DNA of 13,225 nt from an uncultured Altererythrobacter sp. (GTDB lineage: Bacteria; Pseudomonadota; Alphaproteobacteria; Sphingomonadales; Sphingomonadaceae): the NCBI GenBank assembly GCA_946886175.1, contig CAMPIA010000017.1, positions 1 through 13,225 on the forward strand, in the 5' to 3' direction. The notes under the pieces are model-generated. The model did not search any database. It was not told the DNA's origin and was given only the letters and a program-made list of their open reading frames with translations. Both the position numbers and the translations under genes were made by a program. Positions 1 to 8,400 of the stretch are shown piece after piece (the stretch's first letter is position 1; each line of letters begins with the position of its first letter).

Positions 1-2967
1 CAGCTTGTGCGTGAGCGTACCGCGCAGCGCGGCCTCGCGCAGCATCTCGGGCGGCAGCGGCGGATCGGCGCCGCTGTCATCGCCGGCGGAAGATGGCGCC
101 AGCGGGCGCGGCGGGCGAGGTTCGGGGCCGATCGGGGTGGTCGCCCAGGCGGGAAGCGCGTCCGCCCCGGTGGTCTCGCCGGGGTCTTCGACCGGGAGCC
201 TGGGCGCAGGTACGCCGAGCTCCCACCGCGCGCCCCACAGGTCGTCGGCCAGCCCGTCGCCCTCGAACAGCGGCGCGAGTCGGGCGTACCAACTGTCGGC
301 GTGCGGCTCGCCTTTCTCGCGCGGGCCGAGCGAGCCGCCGATAAACAGCGCCTCTTCCGCCCGCGTCATCGCGACGTAGAGGAGCCGCCAATGCTCGCGC
401 ATCTCCTCGGCCAACGCGGTTTCGTGAGCGGCGGCGATCGGGCCGAGCCGCTGATCCTTCGAAAGGCCGGGGATCGGCACGGTGCGCCCTGCCTCGCCGC
501 CCGGCACGTTTTCGGTCAGCGTCAAGGCGCCGCCCGACGGCGGCGTGCCGGTCGCATCGGCGAGGATCACGATCGGCGCCTGAAGTCCTTTCGATCCGTG
601 CGCGGTCATCACCCGCACCAGATCGCCGCCCTCGCCCGCCTCTCGCTTCAGCTCGCCCTCGCCCGCGTCGAACCACTGGATGAAGCCCTGGATGCTCGCC
701 GGTTGCGCCGAGGCATAGACGTGCGCCGCGTTGAGCAGTTCGTCGAGCGGATCGTTCACCTCCTGCCCGAGCCGCGCGACGAGCTTGCGCCGCCCCTGCC
801 ATGGCCCCACGAGGATCCAGTGCAGCAGCGCCTGCGGCAGCTCGAAATCGGCCCGTGCGAGCAGCGCGCCCAGCCGGACGAGGGTTTCCGCGACCAGCGG
901 CGCGCGCGAGGCGCGCAGGTGCGCCCACAGCCGCGTTCCTTTCTCGCGATAGCCGTGTTCGAGCAGCTCCTCCTGGCTCCATCCGCCGAGGGGAGAGACC
1001 AGCAGGTTGGCGAGATTGAGATCGTCGAACGGCTGCGCGGCGAAGCGGAGCGCGGCCAGCAGATCCTTGACCCCAAGCGGCGCGCCGAGCCGCAGGCGGT
1101 CCACCCCCGCCACCGGAACCCCCGCTGCGTGAAGCCGCGCCACGATCAGTCCGGCCAGTTCCTTGCGCTTCCTCACCAGCACCATGACATCGCCGGGTCC
1201 GGCGTTGCGCGGCTCGCCCTTGGCGAGCGGAAAGCCCTCGTTTAGCCAGGCCTTCACCTGCCGCGCGATGCGGTCCGCCATCTGCCGGTCATGCCGCGAC
1301 AGCCAGCCTTCGTCGCCCTCGTCGTCGTCGCCTTCCGAGCTGTCGCCGGTAACCGGATGCCAGAGTGTGACGAGGCCGGGCCGCTCTGCGCCGACGTGGC
1401 GTTCAGGCGGCTTCTCGAGTCCGATCTCGGCGTAACCCACCGCTTCGATCGCCCGGTCGACGAAATCGAGCACCGGCCGCCCGGTACGGAACGACTGCCC
1501 GAGGCCATACTCGCGCAGGCGGCGGCTCGGTGACTCCCGGTATGGAGATCGCTCGGCTCCGTCCGCCACCACATCCATCGCCGCCCTCACACGATTGCGC
1601 GCGGCCTCGAAATTCTCCGGGCTCGTGCCCTGGAAGCGGAAGATCGCCTGCTTGTAGTCGCCGACGGTGAAGATCGTGCGCAGCTTGCCATCGTGCGCGC
1701 CCTCGCCCGAGAAGAAGTCGTCGATCAGCGCGAAAACGATCGCCCATTGCGCGGCGTTGGTATCTTGCGCCTCGTCGATCAGGATATGGTCGAAGCGCCG
1801 GTCGAGCTTGTAGCGGATCCACGCCGCCATCTCGGAGCGGCCGAGAAGCTCTGCCGCACGGCGGATCTGGTCGTCGAAATCGACCAGTCCCTCGCGCCCC
1901 TTGGCATCTTCCCACAATAGCGCGAACTTGCGGCCAAGTTCGAGCTGCGGGGCGATTCCCTCGGCCAGCGCGACGAGGCCGAGAAACTCGCGCACCTCGG
2001 CGATGCATGCGCCCGCGCGCTCGCTGGCCTCGGCGAAGGCCGCTTCGGCGGACTTGGGCAGCTTGGGGTTGCCGTTCTTGTAGAACAATGCGTCCGCAAG
2101 CGCATCGATCGCCGCGGCGCGGGTCGCCCCGTCGCCATCGAGCCATGTCCCGATCGCCTCGACCGCGGCGGCACCCAGCTTGCCCCTCCATCCCCGATAT
2201 TCGGCGAGGCAATCTTGCAGCGCCCGGGTGTCGAACGCTTCGTCGGCGCACAAGCTGGCGGCGTCCTCCGCCGTCGCATCGGCCTCCAACCCCAGCAGGC
2301 GATTGACGCGCGGGCGCATCGGCGGCTGCCACGCGCCGGGGCCGGACCACAGCTCGCTCGCGCTCGCGCAGCGCATGAGCCACGCCCGCACGCCATCGGG
2401 GCCCTTGTCGCGGCTGAGCTGGCCGATCGCGTCGAGCGTGGCCGTGTCGGCCGAGCGCTCGGCCGCGAGGAGCATTTCGGCAAGCACCTCGCGCGAAAGC
2501 AGCTCGCGCTCGCGATCCTCCATCGGGCGCGAGCCGGGCACGATCCGCGCTTCCTCCGGGAAGGTCGCGAGCAGCCACTGCGCGAAGGCGTGGATCGTGT
2601 CGATCCTGAGCCCCCCGCCCGGCGTGTCGAGCACGCTGGCGAACAGGGTGCGCGCGCGGGCCTGGGTGGCCGGATCGATCGGTGCACCGATGGCCTTGAG
2701 CTCGGCCGCGAGCGCGGCGGCCTCCATCCGCACCCAGCGCGCGAGCACGTCGTTGACGCGCACCGCCATCTCGGCCGCGCCCGCCTTGGTAAAGGTGAGG
2801 CACAGGATTTGCGAAGGATCGGTGTCCGGCTGGAGCAGCAGCCGGAGCACGCGGGCCGAAAGCACCTGCGTCTTGCCCGTGCCGGCCGAGGCGGAGAGCC
2901 AGACGCATTCGCGCGGATCGACCGCGTCGCGCTGGCTGCCCTCGAGCGAATGGACCTTGCCGCTCAT
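1..2967 (-). CDS. addA: Double-strand break repair helicase AddA (partial, C-terminus beyond left edge)
   Basis: AddA is the UvrD-like motor and second nuclease subunit of AddAB, the RecBCD counterpart that resects double-strand DNA ends for RecA loading. The first 989 codons are present and in frame to base 1. Helicase motifs are visible in order: Walker A SAGTGKT at residues 27-33, motif Ia TFTKAGAAEM at 58-67, Walker B IDEAQD at 397-402, motif III GDYKQAIFRFQG at 436-447, motif V TAHGSKG at 788-794 and motif VI RLLYVAMTR at 861-869. The motor therefore looks intact. The C-terminal PD-(D/E)XK nuclease typical of the roughly 1,100-1,200-residue family must lie left of the window, so its integrity cannot be judged. 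The ATG start overlaps the addB stop in an ATGA junction and follows a G-rich stretch (GGGGGTGGGG), which fixes the start and implies coupled translation. An acidic linker (DDDEGDEG) sits in the 2B-like region. Confidence 0.95.
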   Translation of the reverse strand, partial: MSGKVHSLEGSQRDAVDPRECVWLSASAGTGKTQVLSARVLRLLLQPDTDPSQILCLTFTKAGAAEMAVRVNDVLARWVRMEAAALAAELKAIGAPIDPATQARARTLFASVLDTPGGGLRIDTIHAFAQWLLATFPEEARIVPGSRPMEDRERELLSREVLAEMLLAAERSADTATLDAIGQLSRDKGPDGVRAWLMRCASASELWSGPGAWQPPMRPRVNRLLGLEADATAEDAASLCADEAFDTRALQDCLAEYRGWRGKLGAAAVEAIGTWLDGDGATRAAAIDALADALFYKNGNPKLPKSAEAAFAEASERAGACIAEVREFLGLVALAEGIAPQLELGRKFALLWEDAKGREGLVDFDDQIRRAAELLGRSEMAAWIRYKLDRRFDHILIDEAQDTNAAQWAIVFALIDDFFSGEGAHDGKLRTIFTVGDYKQAIFRFQGTSPENFEAARNRVRAAMDVVADGAERSPYRESPSRRLREYGLGQSFRTGRPVLDFVDRAIEAVGYAEIGLEKPPERHVGAERPGLVTLWHPVTGDSSEGDDDEGDEGWLSRHDRQMADRIARQVKAWLNEGFPLAKGEPRNAGPGDVMVLVRKRKELAGLIVARLHAAGVPVAGVDRLRLGAPLGVKDLLAALRFAAQPFDDLNLANLLVSPLGGWSQEELLEHGYREKGTRLWAHLRASRAPLVAETLVRLGALLARADFELPQALLHWILVGPWQGRRKLVARLGQEVNDPLDELLNAAHVYASAQPASIQGFIQWFDAGEGELKREAGEGGDLVRVMTAHGSKGLQAPIVILADATGTPPSGGALTLTENVPGGEAGRTVPIPGLSKDQRLGPIAAAHETALAEEMREHWRLLYVAMTRAEEALFIGGSLGPREKGEPHADSWYARLAPLFEGDGLADDLWGARWELGVPAPRLPVEDPGETTGADALPAWATTPIGPEPRPPRPLAPSSAGDDSGADPPLPPEMLREAALRGTLTHKL

Positions 2968-5900
2968 GCCCCACCCCCGTCGGCAACGCCCTCGTCGTCG
3001 TCCACCCGCGCCTGCCACTCGTCGAGCCGCATGAGCTGGTCGTAATCGGCATAGCCCGGGTAATCGGGGTTCAGCCGGGCGGTGAACGGCTCGGCGCCCT
3101 TGATGTAATCGGCGATCGCCTCGCGCAGCTTGGCCTCGGTCAGCGGCAGGAAGCGTTCGGGCTCGATTCCCGCGCGCTTGCTGCCGACCTTGAGCGGCGT
3201 ATCGACATAGCCGAACTCACCGTCGCGGCTCTTCGCGAGCGACCAGTATTCGAACGCCGTCGGCTCGCCGGACACCCTCTCGATCCCGCCAGCGCGAGCC
3301 ATCATCCCGATCAGGCCAAGCTGGAGCGCAAAACCCTGTTCGACCATCCTCCACCCGGGTGGCTTACCGGTCTTGTAGTCGACGATCGCGAGTTCTCCGC
3401 CGGGCAAGCGGTCGATCCGGTCGGCGCGCCCGTGAATGCGCACGCCGTCGACGATCATCTCGCCGCGCTGTTCGACTTCGAGCACCTCGCGGGTCGCATC
3501 TTGGTCGATCGCTTCCTCCACCCATTCGAGCGCCGCCAGCAACCGCGGCCGCCACAGCCCGCGCATCAGCGGATGCATGTTCATTTCCTCGAGCACCGCA
3601 TCGGCCACGGGCAGGAGCCGAGCCGCCGGATCGCTCTTGCGCGCCGAGTGCCACCGTTCGAGGATCGCGTGCGCCGCGGTCCCCTGCCACGCCGCGGAAG
3701 GTTCGGCGTCGAGGGCATCGAGTCTGCGCAGGCCGAGGATCGCGCCGGCGTAGAACTGATAGGGGTCGCCAAGCAGGCGATCGAGCGCGGTGACCGCGAT
3801 CGGCACGTCCCGCTGCGCGGCGCTCGGGCGCGGTGCGGGGCGCGGGTACACGGGCGGCTCGCGGTGCGCCGCATCGAGCGACCGCGCCAGTTCCACCGCA
3901 GCGGTCTCGCGGTGCGTTTCGAGCAGCTTCTCGCCGAGCAGCGCCTTGACCCGCAGCAGGAAGCGCGAGGGGATCGCCGGTCCGCCCGCGTCCCGCGCGG
4001 CACGGCTGAGCACGACCTCGGGCGCGCCGAGCGCGCCGGCGAGATCGTGCGCCGAAAGACCGATGCGGAAGTCCGCGCCCGGCACCCCGAGCGCACGCAT
4101 CACCGGCGGCGCGAGCAGCGGATCGGGCGCGGGTCGCGGCGGCCAGCTTCCTTCGTTGAGCCCGCCGCAGATCACCAGATCGGCGCGGCCCATGCGCGAT
4201 TCGAGCAATCCGTAGATCGCGACGCGCGGATGTCCGCCATAGGGCGGCCGCACCGCGACCCGTTCCATCGCCTCGCGCAACACCGTCGGCAAATCCGCCG
4301 GCGCGAGACCGAGAGCCGTCTCGCGCGCGTGCAACCGCAAGTCGTCCACGAACGCGGAGAGCGCACGCCCGTCCTCGCGCGCCCAGAGCTGCTCGCCGCA
4401 CAAGGCTTCGCCCGCCGCGGCGAGCGCGTCGATCTGGTCGGCGAGCGATGCTTCGCCGTGCGGATCGATCAGCGGCGCGAGAACGCGCTCCACCTCGGTC
4501 CACCACGCCTCGATCCCGCGCAAGCGCTGGCCAAGCTCGACGACCTTTTCGCGCAATGGCGCCAGTCCCGGGGCCGTGCGGGGCCCGCGCAGCGCGAGTT
4601 CGAGCGCGCGTGCATGGTCGAGCCAGTCGGCGCGTCCGAAGGGTCCGCCCGCGAGCGGATGCTCGAGCAGCGCCATCAGCGCGACCGGCGCGGCATCCTG
4701 CGCGGCGACTTCGGCGAGCAGCAGCACGAGCCGCCCCGCCGCGGTCTGCGACAACGGGCGGCCTGCCGAATCGTCGGCCTCGACATTCCACCGCCGCAAG
4801 TGTGCCGCCACCCGCGCGGCCAGCCCGCGGTCCGGCGTCACCACCGCGATGCGCTTTTCCGGTTCCACCAGCGCCTGGCGCACGAGCAGCGCGATCGCCT
4901 GCGCTTCTTCCTCCGGGTTGGCGCTTTCCATGATCCGCACGCCCGATAGACGGCGCTTCTCGGGCGGAAGGTCGACCCAGCCGGTGCTCGCCTGCGGGGG
5001 CAGAAACAGGCTGGAGATTGCGTGGCTGCGCTCGGGCTCCGCCGCGCCGATGCCCCGCCGGTGCCACGGCCGCACCTCGCCGCGCGCGATTCCCATGCGA
5101 TTGAGCAGCAGCTTGAGGTGGTATTGCGGGTGGGTGACGGCGTCGTCGCGTGCGAAGGCCGTGTCCTCCGGCCGTTCGCCGCGCCCCGCACGGCCCAGCT
5201 CGTCCCATACCTCGTCCCCGAGCGCGAGATCGAAATCGGGCAGCACCACCGCGCCGTTCGGCAGATCGGCGACGGTGCGCAGCAGCCTGGCCAGTTCGGG
5301 CGCGGCGCTGGTCACGCCCGCGGCGACGATCGGCGTGGCGGGAGGCTGCTCGCGCCAGCGCTTCGCCGCGCGTGCGAACAGCAGGTTCCGCCGTGTCGCC
5401 GCGTCGACCATGCCGAGCGCCTCGAGCTCTGCCAGCCACATCGTCTGCACGGTGTAGAACAGCTTGGTGTTCTCGCTCCAGTGCGCGGCGACCTCGGCCA
5501 GGGCCTGCATCGCCGGTTCCCGCCACAGCGCGTCGGGTGCGACGCCTTCCACCAGCAGCCGGTCCATCGTCTGCCCGATCTCGTGCGCGAGCCGCAGGCG
5601 GCCCGCAGGCGTCGGGCGCTGCTCGCCGCCGAGCGCGGACATCGCCCGATCGACCAGTTCCGCCAGCGTCAACCAGCGCCGCGTCGGCTCGACCGCGGGC
5701 GGGATGTCGCTCGCGCCGAGCGGATCGAGCAACGCCCCGAGCGTCTCGTCGAGGTCGAGATCACCGACCACGGCCATGCGCGGCATGAGCATACCGGGCC
5801 GCTCTTCGGCGCCGAAATGGCGGATGAAAGCCTCGGTCACAGTGCGCACCGCGCGGGTGCTCGGCAACAACAGAGTCAGACGCGCGAGGCCGATATCGGG

Positions 5901-5996
5901 TTCGCCGTAGCGCGGCACGAGACCCGCGACGAGCGCATCGGCGAAGCCGCGATGGGCGGCGATCGAGTAGAGGTTCGGCTCCGCGCGCTCAGCCAC
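2964..5996 (-). CDS. addB: Double-strand break repair protein AddB (inactive-helicase and nuclease subunit)
   Basis: AddB is the partner of AddA: a catalytically dead helicase fold that scans for the recombination hotspot, fused to a C-terminal nuclease. The protein is 1,010 residues from a GTG start at 5996. This start overlaps the murU stop by 8 bases (GTGGCTGA). The frame stays open to an ATG at 6074, but that would add a very basic stretch and a long overlap with murU, so I prefer GTG. The place of a Walker A motif holds LLLPSTRAVR (residues 42-51), with no GKT. The central LVICGGLNEGSWPP segment is typical of the family. Nuclease motifs are GTAAHAILE at 772-780, GRADRID with D859, VDYKTGK with D873 and K875, and FALQLG with Q892. 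The four cysteines of the iron-sulphur cluster in Bacillus-type AddB are absent; the matching C-terminal region reads PGYADYDQLMRLDEW, as I recall for alphaproteobacterial AddB. Confidence 0.95.
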   Translation of the reverse strand: MAERAEPNLYSIAAHRGFADALVAGLVPRYGEPDIGLARLTLLLPSTRAVRTVTEAFIRHFGAEERPGMLMPRMAVVGDLDLDETLGALLDPLGASDIPPAVEPTRRWLTLAELVDRAMSALGGEQRPTPAGRLRLAHEIGQTMDRLLVEGVAPDALWREPAMQALAEVAAHWSENTKLFYTVQTMWLAELEALGMVDAATRRNLLFARAAKRWREQPPATPIVAAGVTSAAPELARLLRTVADLPNGAVVLPDFDLALGDEVWDELGRAGRGERPEDTAFARDDAVTHPQYHLKLLLNRMGIARGEVRPWHRRGIGAAEPERSHAISSLFLPPQASTGWVDLPPEKRRLSGVRIMESANPEEEAQAIALLVRQALVEPEKRIAVVTPDRGLAARVAAHLRRWNVEADDSAGRPLSQTAAGRLVLLLAEVAAQDAAPVALMALLEHPLAGGPFGRADWLDHARALELALRGPRTAPGLAPLREKVVELGQRLRGIEAWWTEVERVLAPLIDPHGEASLADQIDALAAAGEALCGEQLWAREDGRALSAFVDDLRLHARETALGLAPADLPTVLREAMERVAVRPPYGGHPRVAIYGLLESRMGRADLVICGGLNEGSWPPRPAPDPLLAPPVMRALGVPGADFRIGLSAHDLAGALGAPEVVLSRAARDAGGPAIPSRFLLRVKALLGEKLLETHRETAAVELARSLDAAHREPPVYPRPAPRPSAAQRDVPIAVTALDRLLGDPYQFYAGAILGLRRLDALDAEPSAAWQGTAAHAILERWHSARKSDPAARLLPVADAVLEEMNMHPLMRGLWRPRLLAALEWVEEAIDQDATREVLEVEQRGEMIVDGVRIHGRADRIDRLPGGELAIVDYKTGKPPGWRMVEQGFALQLGLIGMMARAGGIERVSGEPTAFEYWSLAKSRDGEFGYVDTPLKVGSKRAGIEPERFLPLTEAKLREAIADYIKGAEPFTARLNPDYPGYADYDQLMRLDEWQARVDDDEGVADGGGA

Positions 5997-6708
5997 TTTG
6001 CAGCGCTTCTTCGGTCGGGCCGATCGCTTCGGGCGTGCCGACTTCGAACCAGCGCCCGGTGAAGTTCGCGCCATAGAGCCGGCCTTCGGCGATCGCGCGC
6101 TCCCACAGCTGCATCGTGCCGAACGGCCCCTCGGGCGCGTCGCGCAGCAAACGGTGCGAGACGAGCTGGATACCGGTGTAGATGAACGGCGCGACGCGGC
6201 CGGGCAGGCGGCGCTTCAGCCGTCCGACCTGGTCCATGTGGAAATCGCCGAGGCCGCGAAAGTTGCTCGCCCGCGCGTGCGGGACGACGAGCAGGAGCGC
6301 GTCCATCTCATCCGCATCCCAGCGCCGCGAAAGATCGGCGAAGGCGTCGCACGGACCGTCGAGCCACACGTTGTCGGCGTTGAGGCAGAAGAACGGATCG
6401 GGCAGCCGCGGCAGCGCCTTCACCATCCCGCCGCCGGTTTCGAGCAGGCGGTCGCGCTCGTCGGAGATCGTCACCTTCGGTTTCGCGCGCGCGGACAGGT
6501 GCGCCTCGAGCGCGTCGGCGAGATAGTGGACGTTGACCACTGCCCGCGCCACGCCGGCTTCGGCCAACCGATCGAGCGCGTGATCGATCAGCGGCTTGCC
6601 CGCGACGCGCACCATCGGCTTGGGCTGGCTCGCGGTCAGCGGACGCATCCGCTTGCCGAGGCCCGCAGCCATGATCATCGCGGTGTCGGAGGCGAGGGTT
6701 TGCGTCAT
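5989..6708 (-). CDS. murU: N-acetylmuramate alpha-1-phosphate uridylyltransferase MurU
   Basis: This is a 239-residue sugar-phosphate nucleotidyltransferase. The signature AAGLGKRMRPLT is at residues 14-25, followed by PKPMVRVAGKP with the conserved lysine K30, then ETGGG and CLNADN as the sugar/metal-binding segments. The family also includes glucose- and mannose-1-phosphate transferases. The call to MurU rests on its size, the close match to the Pseudomonas MurU pattern and the adjacent amgK, which supplies the substrate MurNAc-1-phosphate. The product, UDP-MurNAc, enters peptidoglycan synthesis and bypasses MurA, the fosfomycin target (known for Pseudomonas and Caulobacter). The ATG at 6708 has no obvious Shine-Dalgarno sequence; ATG codons inside the signature region (residues 11 and 13) would be short-start alternatives. 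The stop lies inside the addB start overlap. Unlike its neighbours it is separated from the upstream gene, by a 268-base repeat-bearing gap. Confidence 0.88.
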   Translation of the reverse strand: MTQTLASDTAMIMAAGLGKRMRPLTASQPKPMVRVAGKPLIDHALDRLAEAGVARAVVNVHYLADALEAHLSARAKPKVTISDERDRLLETGGGMVKALPRLPDPFFCLNADNVWLDGPCDAFADLSRRWDADEMDALLLVVPHARASNFRGLGDFHMDQVGRLKRRLPGRVAPFIYTGIQLVSHRLLRDAPEGPFGTMQLWERAIAEGRLYGANFTGRWFEVGTPEAIGPTEEALQSG

Positions 6709-6753
6709 GCCAATGCATCGCCGTGGCGACCGGTGGACAAGTCGCTGGTTGAT

Positions 6754-6969
6754 TCACACAGAGACGCGGAGACGCGGAGAATGAAGTTCGCAATGCGCTC
6801 ACAGAGGCGCAGAGGCGCAGAAAGGGTTCGCGGCGGCGAAGCCGCAATCGTCTTCGTCTGACGGCCCTGCCTCCCCGCGATATGGCCTGCGGCGCTGACG
6901 AACATCCTCTGTGTCTCTGTGACTCTGTGAGCGCCAAAATCCTCCGCGTTTCCGCGTCCCCGCGTGAGA
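6754..6969. repeat. Large imperfect inverted repeat built from octamer tandems, between amgK and murU
   Basis: Two arms, 6754-6830 and 6899-6969, are inverted copies of each other over about 70 bases with scattered mismatches and one indel of about 8 bases. Each arm has two blocks of period-8 repeats around a core containing GCGCTCACAGAG. On the plus strand the left arm has GAGACGCG twice (6761-6776) and AGAGGCGC twice (6803-6818). The right arm has CTCTGTGT, CTCTGTGA, CTCTGTGA (6907-6930) and CTCCGCGT, TTCCGCGT, CCCCGCGT (6942-6965). The 68-base centre holds a small GC-rich hairpin (GCGGC 6830-6834 with GCCGC 6841-6845). Any operon transcript would fold here into a very long hairpin without a U-run. 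The element interrupts an otherwise overlapping operon, so it looks inserted. From memory, similar octamer sequences occur dispersed between genes in many bacteria; this was not checked. Confidence 0.8.
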
Positions 6970-6976
6970 AACTCCG

Positions 6977-7966
6977 TCACTGAATTTCCCCGCCGAAGTT
7001 ATCGCGGATATTGCGCGGGATATTGGCGTCGAACCAGCGCGCCACCGGGGCCAGCGCGGGATGCGCCAGATCGCGTTCCATCGCCTCCCAGACACGCGGG
7101 ATCATCGCGAGGTAGCGTTGCTTGCCGTCGCGCTTCCACAAGCGGGTGAAGATGCCGACGATCTTGGCGTTGCGCTGCGCGCCGAGCCGGGCATAGTCGG
7201 CCGCGAAGTGCTCGCCCGGCGCGGCGGCGGCGATATAGCGATCGAGCATCGCGCGTTCGAGTTCCTCCGACACGTCGCGCCGCGCATCCTGCAACAGCGA
7301 GACGAGGTCGTAGGCCGGGTGGCCGACCAGCGCGTCCTGGAAATCGATCAGCCCCTGCGCCCCGCTGCCGTCGGACGCGGGGCCGAGCAGCATGATGTTC
7401 TCCGCATGGTAGTCGCGCAGCACGGTGACGCCCGCTTGCTGGCGGGCGAGCAGCGGGGCGAGCGCCTCGTCCCACGCCGCGGCATAGGCATCGGCATCGG
7501 CCGCGAACCCCATCGCCGGGCAGTACCACTCGATCAGCAGCGCGGCCTCGCGCTGGTACGTCGCCATGTCGTAGGGCGCGAAAGGCCCGGGCGGCTTGCG
7601 ATGCAACTCGACCAGCGCATCGACCGCGGCGGCATAGGCCCCGGTCTCGCCGCGAGGGTTGTCGTCGAGCCAGTCGCGCATCCGATCGTGGCCGAAGTCC
7701 TCGAGCAGAATCCAGCCCGCATCGGCATCCTCGGCGACGATTTCGGGGGCGCGCTGACCGTGCGCCGCGAGCCACTCCGCGACATCGAGGAACGGGCGTG
7801 GATCCTCGTGCGGCGGCGGGGCATGCATCAGCATCGCCTTGCGCGCGCCATCGCGGATACGGAAATAGCGGCGGAAAGAGGCGTCGCCCGGAATCGGATC
7901 GACCGCGGCCTCTCCCCATCCGGCGTTGTCGAGGAAATGGATCAGGCCGTCGGGCAGGTCGCTCAT
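6977..7966 (-). CDS. amgK: Anomeric MurNAc/GlcNAc kinase AmgK (aminoglycoside phosphotransferase fold)
   Basis: This 329-residue kinase has the aminoglycoside phosphotransferase (APH/choline kinase) fold. The catalytic loop RDYHAENIM has D185, H187 and N190, and the metal-binding motif LIDFQDA has D208; both are intact. The N-terminal GDASFRRYFRI segment fits the ATP-binding glycine-rich strand of AmgK-type proteins. AmgK phosphorylates the anomeric hydroxyl of MurNAc (and GlcNAc) recovered from wall turnover, using ATP, and gives MurNAc-1-phosphate to MurU. The ATG at 7966 overlaps the tsaE stop (ATGA), so translation is probably coupled to tsaE; the frame is open to 8050 but that would overlap tsaE deeply. 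The assignment is by family pattern plus the neighbouring murU; an antibiotic-resistance role is unlikely. Downstream, 268 bases with the octamer inverted repeat precede murU. Confidence 0.9.
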   Translation of the reverse strand: MSDLPDGLIHFLDNAGWGEAAVDPIPGDASFRRYFRIRDGARKAMLMHAPPPHEDPRPFLDVAEWLAAHGQRAPEIVAEDADAGWILLEDFGHDRMRDWLDDNPRGETGAYAAAVDALVELHRKPPGPFAPYDMATYQREAALLIEWYCPAMGFAADADAYAAAWDEALAPLLARQQAGVTVLRDYHAENIMLLGPASDGSGAQGLIDFQDALVGHPAYDLVSLLQDARRDVSEELERAMLDRYIAAAAPGEHFAADYARLGAQRNAKIVGIFTRLWKRDGKQRYLAMIPRVWEAMERDLAHPALAPVARWFDANIPRNIRDNFGGEIQ

Positions 7967-8400
7967 GGCAGGCGGGTTAGCCAATCGGAGCCCGGCTCGA
8001 CAATCGCAATCCGCCCCTGCCCCACAGTTTCCAGCGCGATTGCGAGGCAACCCGCCTCATGCGCGAAGCCGCCCGCGTTCTCGGGCCACTCGGCGATCAG
8101 CGCCGCGCCTTCGCGATAGTCGTCGAGGCCGATTTCCATGGCCTCCTCCGGCCGCTGCAATCGATAGAAGTCGGCATGGACCAGCGGCAGGCCGAGCCCA
8201 TCGTAGGTCTCGACGATGGTGAAGGTCGGCGAAGGCACTTCCCCCGCGTGGCCGAGCGCGGCGAGGATCGCGCGCGCCAGCGTGGTCTTGCCCGCGCCGA
8301 GCCCGCCGGAGAGCGCAACCACATCGCCGGCTCGCAACCGCGCGGCGATGCGCGCGCCGAACGCCTCCATCGCGCCAAGATCGGGCAGATCGACCGTCAC
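7963..8400 (-). CDS. tsaE: tRNA threonylcarbamoyladenosine biosynthesis ATPase TsaE
   Basis: This 145-residue cytosolic P-loop ATPase of the YjeE/TsaE family drives turnover of the TsaBD(E) complex, which puts t6A at position 37 of ANN-decoding tRNAs. Walker A GGLGAGKTT lies at residues 32-40. The family segments SPTFTIVETY (57-66), HADFYRL (75-81) and EWPENAG (from 104) follow in the usual order and spacing, and the length is typical. The start is GTG at 8400, whose bases overlap the divL stop (GTGA, 8397-8400). The stop overlaps the amgK start (ATGA). The gene is thus tightly held between divL and amgK. I recall the same divL-tsaE-amgK order in other alphaproteobacteria. Confidence 0.95.
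   Translation of the reverse strand: MTVDLPDLGAMEAFGARIAARLRAGDVVALSGGLGAGKTTLARAILAALGHAGEVPSPTFTIVETYDGLGLPLVHADFYRLQRPEEAMEIGLDDYREGAALIAEWPENAGGFAHEAGCLAIALETVGQGRIAIVEPGSDWLTRLP

Noticed and set aside
3432..4949. Plus-strand open frame opposite addB (505 codons)
   Set aside because: Composition is dominated by Arg, His and Gln, as expected from antisense reading of GC-rich codons; AddB motifs on the other strand are unambiguous.
5997..6074. Upstream ATG start for addB
   Set aside because: It would add a highly basic low-complexity stretch and overlap murU by 86 bases; the GTG at 5996 with its 8-base overlap fits the operon style better.
6761..6965. Possible CRISPR-like or minisatellite array between amgK and murU
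   Set aside because: The units are 8 bases and contiguous with no unique spacers, and the two halves are inverted; this is an inverted repeat, not a CRISPR array.
6705..6980. Small minus-strand open frame through the amgK-murU gap (91 codons)
   Set aside because: Its codons are those of the octamer repeat, and it has no domain or ribosome-binding site; an open frame made by the repeat.
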